64,000 bases of DNA, taken from assembly GCF_024125445.1 (NCBI RefSeq), contig NZ_JAMXWM010000004.1:124001-188000 (forward strand), given 5' to 3'. A program made the position numbers and the translations under genes. Positions 1-7,994 of this stretch are shown here, piece by piece. Source of the DNA: Sporolactobacillus shoreicorticis. GTDB lineage: Bacteria > Bacillota > Bacilli > Bacillales > Sporolactobacillaceae. Within the stretch, counting starts at the first letter, position 1. Every line of letters starts with the position of its first letter. The notes under the pieces are model-generated. The model was not told where the DNA came from, searched no databases, and saw only the letters and a program-made list of their open reading frames with translations.

Positions 1-1
1 C

Positions 2-451
2 TACAAGAAAAACCATGGGCTTAGCAGCGGACTAACTGGTCACTATAAAAAAGGTCATGTACCTGCAAACAAGGGCACGCATAACGGTGGCTGGGAACCC
101 ACACAATTTAAAAAAGGGCATCAACCTGCCAATTATATGCCCGTTGGCACTGAAAAAATGAAAAGTGATGGATACATGTACATTAAAATTGCGGATCCGG
201 GGAAATGGCGTCAAAAACACCGGCTCATATGGGAAAAGGCTAATGGTCGTCCGATACCCAAAGGTCATAAATTAATTTTTGGAGACGGTGATCGGCTCAA
301 TTTTGATCTGAACAATTTAATCCTAGTCACAGATAAGCAGATGGCCATTTTAAACAGAAAGGGACTTATTCGGAATAATGCTGAATTAACCCAGACGGGA
401 ATTGTACTTGCTGATTTATTTAGCAAGATGCATGAGCGGAAACGTAAGTGA
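2..451 (+). CDS. Phage HNH endonuclease, 5' truncated by window edge
   Basis: The reading frame is open from base 2 to the stop at 449-451, so the N-terminus lies outside the window. The visible 149 residues contain repeated basic KKGH / FKKGHQPAN segments (DNA-binding linker repeats of phage HNH proteins) followed by HRLIWEKANGRPIPKGHKLI and a DGDRLNFDLNNLILV segment, the HNH_3-like beta-beta-alpha core. The family nicks or cleaves DNA and is common among phage replication genes. The second histidine position of the core reads IFGDGD rather than HxDGN, so activity is uncertain. It is the first gene of the + strand prophage block. Confidence 0.75.
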   Translation, partial: YKKNHGLSSGLTGHYKKGHVPANKGTHNGGWEPTQFKKGHQPANYMPVGTEKMKSDGYMYIKIADPGKWRQKHRLIWEKANGRPIPKGHKLIFGDGDRLNFDLNNLILVTDKQMAILNRKGLIRNNAELTQTGIVLADLFSKMHERKRK

Positions 452-496
452 TTAGTGATTCATGGTAGACAGCTAAAGCGAAGGAAGGAAATCTGT

Positions 497-730
497 TTGA
501 AAAATTTATCAGAGCTTGATCCTTTAGGGCCGTATCCAAAAGGCGACCACTGGTTAAAATATTTAGACGTAAAAACGCGATATAGAGATAAGCTAATACG
601 CATTTACAATGTACCAGTTTATGAATATACAACAGGAGAGATAAAAATATCAAGAAAAACAAGAGTAAAGATCCGATCATTACTGAAGAAAACCTATGAA
701 ATCGGGGACACTTCAGTTATTTATCGGTAA
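497..730 (+). CDS. Small phage protein of unknown function
   Basis: I place the start at TTG 497 because an AAGGAAGGA ribosome binding site lies 6-7 bases upstream (481-490). A GTG at 455 in the same frame has no such site. The 77-residue product is basic and hydrophilic, with no membrane segment and no motif I recognise. It lies between the HNH nuclease and the primase/helicase, so it is probably an early/replication-region accessory protein. The C-terminal third is rich in Lys/Arg. Confidence 0.5.
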   Translation: MKNLSELDPLGPYPKGDHWLKYLDVKTRYRDKLIRIYNVPVYEYTTGEIKISRKTRVKIRSLLKKTYEIGDTSVIYR

Positions 731-805
731 AACTTTTTCGAACTGGAAATAGTCGCCACCATGGTTTGTAAGTATACCAAAGATGCAACTTTGAAAGGAC
801 AGTAG

Positions 806-3220
806 GTGAGTTTTATGAACGACCCTCAACAAAAAACGAACGTGCAGAACGATGGCAGCCTGACGATCGCTACTGGTCACAGCCGGAAGGAAATGCACTG
901 GAAGAATAAATCAATGCTGTGGTCTGAACTCGTTCAGCGGCTTCACAAGCCCGCTGTAACAGGTGAGACGCACAGCGAGTATATGAAACTATCAAAAGCA
1001 CAACAGGACGCGATTAAAGACCGTGGGGGCTTTGTCGGCGGCACGTTAAAAGGCGGACGGCGCAAGAGTGGACAGGTGGCTTTTCGAAGCCTGGTCACGC
1101 TTGACGCGGATTTCATTAAAGGCGATCTCTGGAGCATGGTGGAAATCTCAATGGACTGTGCTGTCACCTGTTACAGCACGCACAAACATACGCCGCAGCG
1201 TCCGCGGCTTCGGTTAATTATTCCCTTGTCCCGACCGGTTACGCCGGACGAATATCAGCCGATCGCGCGAAAGCTGGCCGAGGATCTCGGCATCGACTTT
1301 TTCGATGACACGACGTACGAAGCGGAACGACTCATGTACTGGCCGTCAGTGCCGGCAGATGTACCCTACGTTTTTAAATTTCAGGATGCCGCCTGGCTGG
1401 ATCCGGACAGTGTTTTGGCCAGATATCCGAACTGGAAGGATCCGTCTTACTGGCCGGAGTCCAGCCGGCAGAAACAGCACCGTCAGAAGATGGCAGAGAA
1501 GCAAGGCGATCCACTGGCGAAACCAGGCATGGTCGGCGCGTTCTGCCGCGCCTTTACCGTGACTGAAGCACTTGAGACCTTTCTTCCGGACGTGTATGAA
1601 CCTGCAGGTGCGCATCGCTATACGTACAAAAATGGATCTACGACCGGCGGCATGATCGTGTACGATGATGATCGTTTCTGCTACTCGCACCATGGTACTG
1701 ATCCGATCGGCGGCCAGCTGGTCAACGCATTTGACCTAGTGCGGATCCATAAGTTTCGCGATCAGGACGAAGACGCGGATCTGAGCGCGCCCGTCATTAA
1801 GCTGCCAAGCTACAGCGCCATGATCGACTTCGCACGGCAGGATGACAAAGTCAAAGAGACCAACATCAAAGAGCGCTTGGCGGAAGCGAACGAAGATTTT
1901 AAGGACGACATCAACTGGGTTAAAAAGCTGGATCAGAATAAGGACGGAAGTTTTGACAAGTCCGTCAAAAACATCAAGATTATTTTGCGAAATGATGAGA
2001 ATCTTGCCGGCAAGTTTGGCCAAAACGATTTCTCGCATCGATGCGAGGTCTTATATAATCTGCCTTGGCGCAAAAAGAGCCGCCGTACCCTTTGGAACGA
2101 TGACGATGATGCCTGCTTGCGCAACTACTTAAGTGACATTTATGGCATCAGCCATAAGCAGAACGTTGCTGATGCGATGGCGGAGGTCAAGCAAGACAAC
2201 GCCTTTCATCCGATCAGGGATTATCTGAACGGCCTGCAGTGGGACGGCAAGAAGCGTCTGGACACGCTGCTGATTGATTATCTCAGCGCTGATGATACGC
2301 CGTATGTACGAGCCGTGACCCGGAAGATGCTCATTGCCGCTGTTGGTCGCGTGATGCAGCCAGGGATTAAGTTTGATCAGATCCTAGTCCTTGTTGGCCC
2401 TCAGGGCGCGAAGAAGAGCTATTTTATCCGCCGATTGGGACACGGCTGGACAAGTGACAGTCTGGACAGCATCAAGGGCAAGGACGCTTACGAACAGCTG
2501 CAGGGTGCCTGGCTGATCGAACTGGCCGAACTCAAGGCGACACGGCGGGCGGAGACTGAGGCCGTCAAGCATTTCACAGCAAAACAAGTGGATCGTTTCC
2601 GTGTCAGCTATGGCCATCACGTGGACGAGTTCCCGCGTCAGTGTGTGTTTTTTGGCACAACGAACATCAGCATGTTCCTGATTGACAAGACCGGTAACCG
2701 GCGCTGGTGGCCGGTAACGGTGCGTAAGCAGAAGCATAAAAAGGACATATGGAATGATTTAAAGGGCGAGGAACTGGATCAGATCTGGGCAGAGGCGAAA
2801 GCCGCCTGGGATGCACGTGAATCTCTATTGCTGTCGCCGGAACTGGAGAAGGCCGCACAGGAAATGCAAGAGGCGCACCTGGAAGAGGACGACAAATTCG
2901 GCCTGGTTGAAGAGTACCTGAAGCTGAAATTACCAAAAGATTGGGATAGTCGGGAGATTGGTGAGCGCAGAGCTTGGTTAGCTGAAAATCCGGCTATCCG
3001 CGAAAAAGGAACACTTGTGCATGATCGTACATGTGCGATGGAAATATGGGCGGAGTGTTTCGGTAATCGGCCGGAAGATCTGAACCCGATGCGGTCAAGA
3101 GAAATCACGGATATTATGCAAAATATATCAGGGTGGAAGCCCTACGATAAAAATCGCGGACGGCTAAAATTCACTCTATACGGCAAGCAAAAGGCGTTTA
3201 TTCTTGAGGACCATGCATAG
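806..3220 (+). CDS. VapE/VirE-family phage primase-helicase
   Basis: An 804-residue protein of the virulence-associated E family, which serves as the replicative primase/helicase in many Gram-positive siphophages. The N-terminal ~250 residues resemble the primase-like part (VTLDADF and RLRLIIPLSRPV segments). The C-terminal half is the VirE helicase, with a Walker A loop GPQGAKKSYF at residues ~531-540, then a Walker B-like WLIELAEL and the sensor segment FGTTN followed by the family hallmark GNRRWWPV. GTG 806 has GAAAGGA 6 bases upstream; ATG 815 with AGGTGAG is an alternative. The last codons overlap the first GGACCAT repeat of the downstream iteron region, so the gene may sit beside the origin it acts on. 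Confidence 0.88.
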   Translation: MSFMNDPQQKTNVQNDGSLTIATGHSRKEMHWKNKSMLWSELVQRLHKPAVTGETHSEYMKLSKAQQDAIKDRGGFVGGTLKGGRRKSGQVAFRSLVTLDADFIKGDLWSMVEISMDCAVTCYSTHKHTPQRPRLRLIIPLSRPVTPDEYQPIARKLAEDLGIDFFDDTTYEAERLMYWPSVPADVPYVFKFQDAAWLDPDSVLARYPNWKDPSYWPESSRQKQHRQKMAEKQGDPLAKPGMVGAFCRAFTVTEALETFLPDVYEPAGAHRYTYKNGSTTGGMIVYDDDRFCYSHHGTDPIGGQLVNAFDLVRIHKFRDQDEDADLSAPVIKLPSYSAMIDFARQDDKVKETNIKERLAEANEDFKDDINWVKKLDQNKDGSFDKSVKNIKIILRNDENLAGKFGQNDFSHRCEVLYNLPWRKKSRRTLWNDDDDACLRNYLSDIYGISHKQNVADAMAEVKQDNAFHPIRDYLNGLQWDGKKRLDTLLIDYLSADDTPYVRAVTRKMLIAAVGRVMQPGIKFDQILVLVGPQGAKKSYFIRRLGHGWTSDSLDSIKGKDAYEQLQGAWLIELAELKATRRAETEAVKHFTAKQVDRFRVSYGHHVDEFPRQCVFFGTTNISMFLIDKTGNRRWWPVTVRKQKHKKDIWNDLKGEELDQIWAEAKAAWDARESLLLSPELEKAAQEMQEAHLEEDDKFGLVEEYLKLKLPKDWDSREIGERRAWLAENPAIREKGTLVHDRTCAMEIWAECFGNRPEDLNPMRSREITDIMQNISGWKPYDKNRGRLKFTLYGKQKAFILEDHA

Positions 3221-3385
3221 AGGACCATGGGAAAATGGGGACCATGTAAAATTTGGAATAAATTTCTATAAATTACCATGTTGAGGACCATAAAGGTCAT
3301 GGTCCTCAACATGGTCCCTATCAAGGTCACTGTATAAATACTATTATATCAGCACTTAATACTATATAGGGACCATAGGGACCAT
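3208..3385 (+). repeat. Cluster of eight GGACCAT/ATGGTCC heptamers
   Basis: The heptamer occurs at 3208, 3222, 3239, 3285, 3370 and 3379 in + orientation and at 3299 and 3311 inverted, all within 178 bp. The first copy is inside the 3' end of the primase/helicase gene. The block is followed by ~100 bp of very AT-rich DNA. Short iterons plus an AT-rich unwinding stretch next to a replication gene is the usual layout of a phage origin; this function is inferred. Confidence 0.6.
3275..3315. repeat. Perfect 17-bp inverted repeat built from GGACCAT copies
   Basis: Positions 3275-3291 are exactly complementary to 3299-3315 with a 7-nt loop (AAAGGTC). Both arms contain the GGACCAT heptamer. No T-run follows, so this is not a canonical intrinsic terminator; a protein-binding or replication structure is more likely. 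Confidence 0.65.
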
Positions 3386-3415
3386 ATAAATATAATATTA
3401 AAGAATAATAGGATA

Positions 3416-3456
3416 TATAGATATTAGATTAGAATGATTATAATCTAATATCTATA
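3416..3456. repeat. Perfect 16-bp AT-rich inverted repeat
   Basis: Positions 3416-3431 and 3441-3456 are exactly complementary around a 9-nt loop. Together with the preceding hairpin and iterons it fills the 315-bp gap (3221-3535) between the primase/helicase and VRR-NUC genes. I see no coding sequence in this gap. Confidence 0.6.
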
Positions 3457-3535
3457 AATAGGGTTTTATATAAAGTTGCGTATGGTCTCGGGTTATTGGT
3501 CCCCCGATTGATTATTTTCAGGGAGGTAGGCTGAC

Positions 3536-3823
3536 GTGCAAGAAAGCAGATTGGAGCGACGACTGGAACGCGAGGTGAAGCGACTGGGAGGCATTGCCGC
3601 GAAGTGGGTATCTCCCGGATTGGCTGGGGTGCCGGATCGGATTTTGCTTTTCCCGGGTGGCCGGATTATTTTTGTCGAGATGAAAGCACCAGGGAAACCG
3701 CTTCGCGTCCTGCAGGCAAAGCGCCGACAGCAGCTGACGAATTTAGGATTTAAAGCAATCAAAATAGATTCGGATCAGCAAATTGACGATTTAATCCGGG
3801 AGGTGACTGGAAATGAAGTATAA
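3536..3823 (+). CDS. VRR-NUC domain nuclease
   Basis: The 95-residue protein is a stand-alone VRR-NUC domain, a compact PD-(D/E)XK nuclease found in phages and in Fan1. Visible motifs are GIAAKWVSPGLAGVPDRILL (catalytic PD at the start of a strand), then IFVEMKAPGK (the ExK motif) and a Q residue in the following helix. The GTG start at 3536 has a GGGAGGT site ~9 bases upstream. Its end overlaps the start of the SNF2 helicase by 11 bp. The same nuclease-helicase pair is common in siphophage genomes and probably processes replication or recombination intermediates. Confidence 0.85.
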   Translation: MQESRLERRLEREVKRLGGIAAKWVSPGLAGVPDRILLFPGGRIIFVEMKAPGKPLRVLQAKRRQQLTNLGFKAIKIDSDQQIDDLIREVTGNEV

Positions 3824-5180
3824 GGCGCACGCCTATCAGGAATATTCAACCAACTGGATCATCGATCATACGGCTTCTGGTCTCCTGCTTGATATGGGTA
3901 TGGGAAAGACAGTCAGCACCTTAACAGCGGTTTGGCAGCTGCTATTTGATTACTTCGATTCGGTCAAAGTGCTGGTGATCGCACCGAAGCGGGTGGCTGA
4001 AGATACCTGGTCGCGTGAGGCCGAAAAGTGGGATCATACGAAAAATCTTCGAGTGGCCAAAGTGCTGGGCAATCTACAGCACCGGATTCAGGCGCTGGCT
4101 GAACCGGCAGATATTTATGTCACGAATCGTGAAAATGTCGTGTGGCTGGTGGATCATTATAAAACCAAATGGCCATTTGATACGGTCGTGATTGACGAGC
4201 TGTCCAGTTTTAAGAGCAGTAAAGCAAAGCGTTTTCGAGCATTAAAAAAAGTGCGGCCGTTGATTCATCGCATTATCGGATTGACCGGAACACCGGCACC
4301 GAATTCACTTTTGGACCTTTGGCCACAAATTTATTTACTGGACGGCGGCGAACGTTTAGGCAAAACGGTAACAGCTTATCGGCAAAAATATTTTGAGCCG
4401 GACAAGCGAAGTCAGCATATCGTCTTCAGCTGGCGATTGAAGCCAGGCGCGGAACAGCAAATTTATTCAGCCATATCGGATATTTGTGTCAGCATGAAGG
4501 CGAGCGATTACCTGCAGCTGCCGAAACGCGTGGATAACGTGGTTGAGCTAGAACTGAATAAATCCGAGCAAAAACGGTATAAACAATTAGAGAGAGACTT
4601 GCTTCTGCCGTTTGCGAACGGTGATATTGTAGCCAATACGGCAGCGGTTTTATCGAACAAGCTTCTGCAATATGCGAACGGAGCGATTTATAACGAAAAC
4701 GGTGAGGTCCAGGAATTACATAGCGTGAAACTGGACGCATTAGAACAGATTGTCGAAGAGGCGAACGGTCAGCCGATTCTTGTATTCTACCAGTACAAGC
4801 ATGACCTTGAACGGATTAAGGCACGATTCAAGCAGGCACGTGAACTCGAAAACTCGCAAACGATTGCGAATTGGAATGCGGGCAAGATTGAAATGTTACT
4901 GGTGCATCCAGCGTCAGCTGGCCATGGACTCAATATGCAGGACGGCGGACATATCATTGTTTGGTTCTCGATGTTATGGAGTTTGGAACAATACCTGCAG
5001 GCGAATGCAAGATTGGATCGGCAGGGACAGAAAGAGAGCGTCATTGTCCATCACCTGGTGGCCAAGGGAACGATTGATGAACAGGCACTGAACGTGCTGC
5101 AGCAGAAAGCGGGCGGACAAGAGGCATTACTTGAAGCCGTGAAAGCGAGACTGAAGGAAGTGGCCAAGCATGACGATTGA
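3813..5180 (+). CDS. SNF2/DEAD-like superfamily 2 helicase
   Basis: A 455-residue SF2 ATPase with all main motifs: Q-tip and motif I LLLDMGMGKTVS (residues ~25-35), motif II VVIDELSSF (a DE-x-x variant of the DEAH box), motif III GLTGTPAPNS, and motif V/VI GLNMQDGGH ... QANARLDRQGQ in the second RecA lobe. This is the single-protein phage SNF2 type that translocates on double-stranded DNA. It overlaps the preceding VRR-NUC gene and the following regulator gene, indicating one translationally coupled operon. Confidence 0.9.
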   Translation: MKYKAHAYQEYSTNWIIDHTASGLLLDMGMGKTVSTLTAVWQLLFDYFDSVKVLVIAPKRVAEDTWSREAEKWDHTKNLRVAKVLGNLQHRIQALAEPADIYVTNRENVVWLVDHYKTKWPFDTVVIDELSSFKSSKAKRFRALKKVRPLIHRIIGLTGTPAPNSLLDLWPQIYLLDGGERLGKTVTAYRQKYFEPDKRSQHIVFSWRLKPGAEQQIYSAISDICVSMKASDYLQLPKRVDNVVELELNKSEQKRYKQLERDLLLPFANGDIVANTAAVLSNKLLQYANGAIYNENGEVQELHSVKLDALEQIVEEANGQPILVFYQYKHDLERIKARFKQARELENSQTIANWNAGKIEMLLVHPASAGHGLNMQDGGHIIVWFSMLWSLEQYLQANARLDRQGQKESVIVHHLVAKGTIDEQALNVLQQKAGGQEALLEAVKARLKEVAKHDD

Positions 5181-5670
5181 ACGGAAGCCCTGGGTGGGCA
5201 AGTTGATTGACGAGTACAGCAGAACGATGCACGAGTTGCAGAATTACCACGACAAGGTGAATAAAGAGAATATAGTTGAACGGGAAGCCGTGAATCGTTT
5301 GATCTCGAATCTGTCCTACAGTTTAACCTGGATGCGAAACGGTAAGGAGCCGGGAAATCGAAAAGATTGGGGCTCTCGATCGCTGTACCAGATGACACAG
5401 TTTGAGCCGGATATGGACTTATATCCGTGCCTGGACTTAGATCCGGAACGAGAGTCCGTGAGTGATGAAGATAAGCAAAGAATTGTGGATGCTTTAATGA
5501 CTTTGAGTGTACGTGAGCGTCAAGTATTTATCCTGACGGAGGGCTATGGCCTGAGTCAGAGGCAAGTAGCAGCAGAGTTGAATTTATCAAGGCGACGTGT
5601 ACGAGATTGTCTCGCTAGCGGACGCAATAAATTTAAAAACACGCCCACTTCACGCCCTTTTGCCAACTAA
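5170..5670 (+). CDS. Sigma-70 region 4-like phage late transcription regulator
   Basis: The 166-residue protein ends in a helix-turn-helix of the sigma region 4 type (residues ~112-155: LSVRERQVFILTEGYGLSQRQ...SRRRVRD). The N-terminal part is a helical phage-specific domain with RNRKDWGS-like basic residues. Proteins of this class sit at the end of the early/replication operon of Gram-positive siphophages and activate late transcription. The position directly before the packaging genes, with a promoter-like sequence just downstream, supports that role. Start ATG 5170 overlaps the helicase stop. Confidence 0.75.
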   Translation: MTIERKPWVGKLIDEYSRTMHELQNYHDKVNKENIVEREAVNRLISNLSYSLTWMRNGKEPGNRKDWGSRSLYQMTQFEPDMDLYPCLDLDPERESVSDEDKQRIVDALMTLSVRERQVFILTEGYGLSQRQVAAELNLSRRRVRDCLASGRNKFKNTPTSRPFAN

Positions 5671-5688
5671 TCTATGAGAGGGTATTTT
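5660..5688 (+). promoter_or_regulatory. Possible late promoter (TTGCCA-N17-TATTTT)
   Basis: A -35-like TTGCCA at 5660-5665 and a -10-like TATTTT at 5683-5688 are separated by exactly 17 bp. They lie at the switch from regulator to late genes, ~50 bp upstream of the next start codon. The match is moderate and no transcript is known. Confidence 0.35.
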
Positions 5689-5737
5689 ATTCATTTCCTT
5701 TTTTCGGTAAAATGAAAAGAAAAGGGAGATGTCGGCG

Positions 5738-6112
5738 TTGAGTGAAGAGAGGACTCTTCTTGAATTCGAGACGTACATGTTTGGGATTAAAGGCGGTAAT
5801 GCAGGCTTTCTGAAAATGCCGAAAGAAAAGTACGAGCTGACGAACGAACGTTTGAAGATTACGAAGCAAGGGCTTGTTTCTGAGACCCGGGATGATATCG
5901 AACTGTTCAAAGTCAAGGACATTACCGTTCGGCAAAAGCTTAAAGATAAGGTTTTGGACATCGGGGATATTGAACTAATCAGCGCCGATGAATCCAAGCC
6001 GAAACTTGTTTTGAGACGGATTAAAAGCCCGCATGACGTGCGGGAGAAGATTAGAACGGCAGCGAAAGAAGCACGAGAAGCTGCCGGCGTTTCCTATCGA
6101 TATGACCTATAA
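5738..6112 (+). CDS. Bacterial PH-like domain protein in prophage
   Basis: A 124-residue protein whose strand pattern (YELTNERLKI, DDIELFKVKDITV, LDIGDIELIS, PKLVLRRIKSPHDV) matches bacterial PH domains of the YdbT/bPH_2 type, covering nearly the whole protein. The start is TTG 5738 because the AAGGGAG site (5722-5728) is 9 bases upstream; the ATG at 5729 abuts that site. No membrane segment is visible. It forms a single-gene unit between the late regulator and terminase genes, closed by its own terminator. Its function in phages is not known to me. Confidence 0.65.
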   Translation: MSEERTLLEFETYMFGIKGGNAGFLKMPKEKYELTNERLKITKQGLVSETRDDIELFKVKDITVRQKLKDKVLDIGDIELISADESKPKLVLRRIKSPHDVREKIRTAAKEAREAAGVSYRYDL

Positions 6113-6119
6113 GATTTAG

Positions 6120-6142
6120 AGAGTCCTACGGGGCTCTTTTTT
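6120..6142 (+). terminator. Intrinsic terminator
   Basis: Stem AGAGTCC / GGGCTCT (6120-6126 with 6131-6137, one G-T pair), loop TACG, followed by a run of six T. It separates the PH-domain gene from the packaging operon. Confidence 0.85.
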
Positions 6143-6167
6143 AATACAAAAAAGGAGGCGGCGAAAT

Positions 6168-6602
6168 GTGAAGAATGAGGCTACAGCACAGCAGAAGTTG
6201 TTTGTTGATGAGTATTTGAAGTATCGGAAAAAGAATCAAACACAAGCAGCGATCAACGCAGGATATAGTCCGAAATCAGCGGCATCACAAAGTAGCCAAC
6301 TTCTGAAAAATCCTAAAATTATCAGGTATTTGCAAGAACGAGAAAAAGAACTGGAAGCGGATCTGAGACAGGAATTCATGTTTGATGCTTTAGAGGCTCG
6401 AAAAGTCATGCACGACATCATGGAAGACGAGTCTGCAGCTGATCGGGATCGAATCGCAGCGGCGAAGGATTTTCTTGACCGGGCAGGATTTAAGCCCGTT
6501 GATAAGACCGAACTCTCTGGTGGTTTAGACGTTACTAATCCTTATTCCGTATTAACCACCGAGGAGTTGCGGAAGATTGCCCGAAGTGAGAAGCATGAAT
6601 AA
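6168..6602 (+). CDS. Terminase small subunit (Terminase_2 family)
   Basis: A 144-residue DNA-recognition subunit of the packaging motor. The N-terminal HTH reads KLFVDEYLKYRKKNQTQAAI then AGYSPKSAASQSSQLLKNPK, the hallmark of Terminase_2/XtmA proteins. The middle is a helical oligomerisation segment. GTG 6168 is used: the ATG at 6166 runs straight into TGA, and AAGGAGG sits ~10 bases upstream. The end overlaps the start of the large subunit. Confidence 0.92.
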   Translation: MKNEATAQQKLFVDEYLKYRKKNQTQAAINAGYSPKSAASQSSQLLKNPKIIRYLQEREKELEADLRQEFMFDALEARKVMHDIMEDESAADRDRIAAAKDFLDRAGFKPVDKTELSGGLDVTNPYSVLTTEELRKIARSEKHE

Positions 6603-7992
6603 AATCAGACAAGGCGCTCAGATCGAGCTCGCCAGGAGGGATTTCTTTGAGTACTGTCACTTAAAATCACCTGAATTTTTCAAGTATAGCCGGAAGCATC
6701 TGATTGAGGTTGCCGATGAGCTGCAGCGTTTTTCCGAATCCACAGATGATGTACTGGTTCTGAATGAACCACCACGTCACGGGAAGTCTCGGACGGCTGG
6801 AAATTTTGTCGAGTGGATGCTGGGTAATCATCCAGATATGAAAATTATGACCGGATCCTACAATGAGACACTGTCCACGACGTTCTCAAAGAATGTGCGA
6901 AACACGATCCAGGAGATTAAGGCGGATCCGGATAGGGTCGTTTACAGTGAAATCTTCCCCGGTGTCCGCATTAAGCAGGGCGACGGGGCAATGAATCTGT
7001 GGAGCTTGGACGGACATTTCAGCAACTATCTAGCAACGTCTCCAACCGGTACCGCAACGGGCTTTGGCGCGGATTATTTTATTGTCGATGACTTGATTAA
7101 GAATGCATCAGAAGCCTATAACGCCAACGTGCTGAATGGCCACTGGGATTGGTTTACCAATACAATGATTTCCCGGTTGGAATCTGGAGGCAAGATCATT
7201 CTGATCATGACACGTTGGCATACATTAGACCTCGCAGGACGGGCCCTGACAGAGCTTCCGGCGAAAGGGTATAAAGTTAGACACGTGAACTTAAAAGCCC
7301 TACAGGATGACGGCTCTATGCTCTGCGATGAGATTTTGACGAGAGAAGAATATGAACGGAAAACGAAGACAATGGGCGCTGACATTGCGGCAGCAAACTA
7401 TCAGCAGGAGCCCATTGATGTGAAAGGCAAGCTGTATTCGAGTTTTAAGACGTACCAAGCGGGCAGCCTGCCGGTGTTCAAGCGCATAGCCAGCTACACT
7501 GATACCGCTGATGAAGGAGCCGATTATCTGGCTTCTTTTATTTTTGGCGAAACATTTGATGATGAGGCGTATATCCTGGATGCTATTTTTACAAAAGACG
7601 CGATGGAGATTACGGAGCCACTGCTTGCTAAAAAAATTCATGGAAATAAAGTCAATCTAGCATGGATCGAATCGAATAACGGCGGTCGCGGATTCGCCCG
7701 GAGTGTAGAACGGATCCTCAGGCAGAAGTATCGGTCCAATAAAGCAAAAATTAGCTGGTTTCACCAGAGCAAAAACAAAGTGGCTCGGATTCTATCCAAT
7801 GCAACCTGGGTGATGGATCATGTGTATTTTCCAGAAGGATGGCGGAATAAATGGCCGGAACTGCATGAGGCGCTGACACGGTATCAAAAAGAAGGCAAGA
7901 ATGACCACGATGATGCGCCGGACGCATTGACGGGTATTGCTGAAAAAATGGGATCAAGTGTTCAGGTCAAAGTTTTTAAAGGGGGGTTGTGA
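6595..7992 (+). CDS. Terminase large subunit
   Basis: A 465-residue packaging ATPase/nuclease. The ATPase carries Walker A PPRHGKSRT (residues ~59-67), Walker B YFIVDDLI (~161-168) and a motif III-like segment LIMTRWH. The C-terminal RNase H-like nuclease shows SYTDTADEGADY and the terminal acidic motif DHDDAPDALTG. I chose ATG 6595, inside the small-subunit gene, which gives the usual family N-terminus; the in-frame TTG at 6577 is further upstream. It is directly followed by the portal gene. Confidence 0.93.
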   Translation: MNKIRQGAQIELARRDFFEYCHLKSPEFFKYSRKHLIEVADELQRFSESTDDVLVLNEPPRHGKSRTAGNFVEWMLGNHPDMKIMTGSYNETLSTTFSKNVRNTIQEIKADPDRVVYSEIFPGVRIKQGDGAMNLWSLDGHFSNYLATSPTGTATGFGADYFIVDDLIKNASEAYNANVLNGHWDWFTNTMISRLESGGKIILIMTRWHTLDLAGRALTELPAKGYKVRHVNLKALQDDGSMLCDEILTREEYERKTKTMGADIAAANYQQEPIDVKGKLYSSFKTYQAGSLPVFKRIASYTDTADEGADYLASFIFGETFDDEAYILDAIFTKDAMEITEPLLAKKIHGNKVNLAWIESNNGGRGFARSVERILRQKYRSNKAKISWFHQSKNKVARILSNATWVMDHVYFPEGWRNKWPELHEALTRYQKEGKNDHDDAPDALTGIAEKMGSSVQVKVFKGGL

Positions 7993-7994
7993 GC

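Noticed and set aside
3208-3456. CRISPR-like array
   Set aside because: The GGACCAT repeats are 7 bp, irregularly spaced and in both orientations; no cas genes are near. No CRISPR array was seen anywhere in the window.
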